Source of the DNA: Welwitschia mirabilis
Taxonomy: Eukaryota; Gnetophyta; Gnetopsida; Welwitschiales
Direction of reading: 5' to 3'
Assembly (NCBI GenBank): GCA_051453625.1
Contig: JBOZIK010000001.1
Span: forward strand, 219,965,977 to 219,997,304
DNA length: 31,328 nucleotides
The position numbers and the translations under genes were made by a program. Below, piece by piece: positions 31,291 to 31,328 of this stretch (position 1 is the stretch's first letter; each line of letters begins with the position of its first letter). The notes below the pieces were generated by a model. It did no database searches, was not told the origin of the DNA, and saw only the letters and a program-made list of their open reading frames with translations.

Positions 31291-31328
31291 GGATGAAATG
31301 AAGAAAGAAAATGGTTCCACTGATTGTA

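Overview
This window looks like transposon-dominated, gene-free plant DNA, most likely flowering-plant heterochromatin. It is very AT-rich throughout. Every coding signal I can recognise belongs to a decayed plant mobile element: Ty3/gypsy pol and gag, probable Ty1/copia LTR sequence, tRNA-derived SINE heads, and a plant 'transposon protein' family. No intact host gene, rRNA or functional tRNA was seen. All longer reading frames carry several stops or frameshifts, and many stops are of the kind made by C-to-T/G-to-A change, as in old methylated repeats. Five runs of N interrupt the sequence (11814-11913, 12954-12963, 13394-13777, 16479-16578, 29329-30289).

Left part (1-9.4 kb). Positions 28-520 hold about nine ~60-bp tandem units, each carrying a form of the plant retrotransposon primer-binding site TGGTATCAGAGC. 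A plus-strand chromovirus-like RNase H/integrase/chromodomain-like remnant follows (540-2065), then a purine tract and a possible 3' LTR start at 2090. Gag, protease and most of RT are missing. A SINE-like tRNA-derived head lies at 5195-5315. A minus-strand remnant resembling the plant transposon-protein family lies at 6990-8190. The remaining DNA here is AT-rich and unassigned.

Central part (10.5-24.2 kb). Two minus-strand Athila-type Ty3/gypsy remnants lie head to tail. Element B (gag 3' end, protease, RT/RNase H and integrase, 24.15-19.68 kb) is followed by a 3' non-coding block and an LTR candidate (17.52-15.81 kb). That LTR is followed at once by element A (gag, protease, the first residues of RT joined in frame to the integrase C-terminus, 15.79-13.08 kb). 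Element A then has its own 3' non-coding block and LTR candidate (11.56-10.54 kb). The layout fits a tandem array sharing an LTR. All the catalytic motifs I could locate in element B's protease, RT and integrase are broken.

Right part (24.2-31.3 kb). This holds a less AT-rich stretch of unknown nature (24.36-25.2 kb), a second SINE-like head (25.44 kb), and a probable copia LTR with a five-fold 34-bp repeat and a cluster of GGTCGACCCC-like motifs (27.5-28.6 kb). At the right edge is a minus-strand plant transposon-protein pseudogene (31130-30290). It has a TATA box, a leader and an ATG, and is broken only by in-frame stops.

Nothing here works as a cell pathway. The window records successive insertion, internal deletion, local tandem duplication and point decay.
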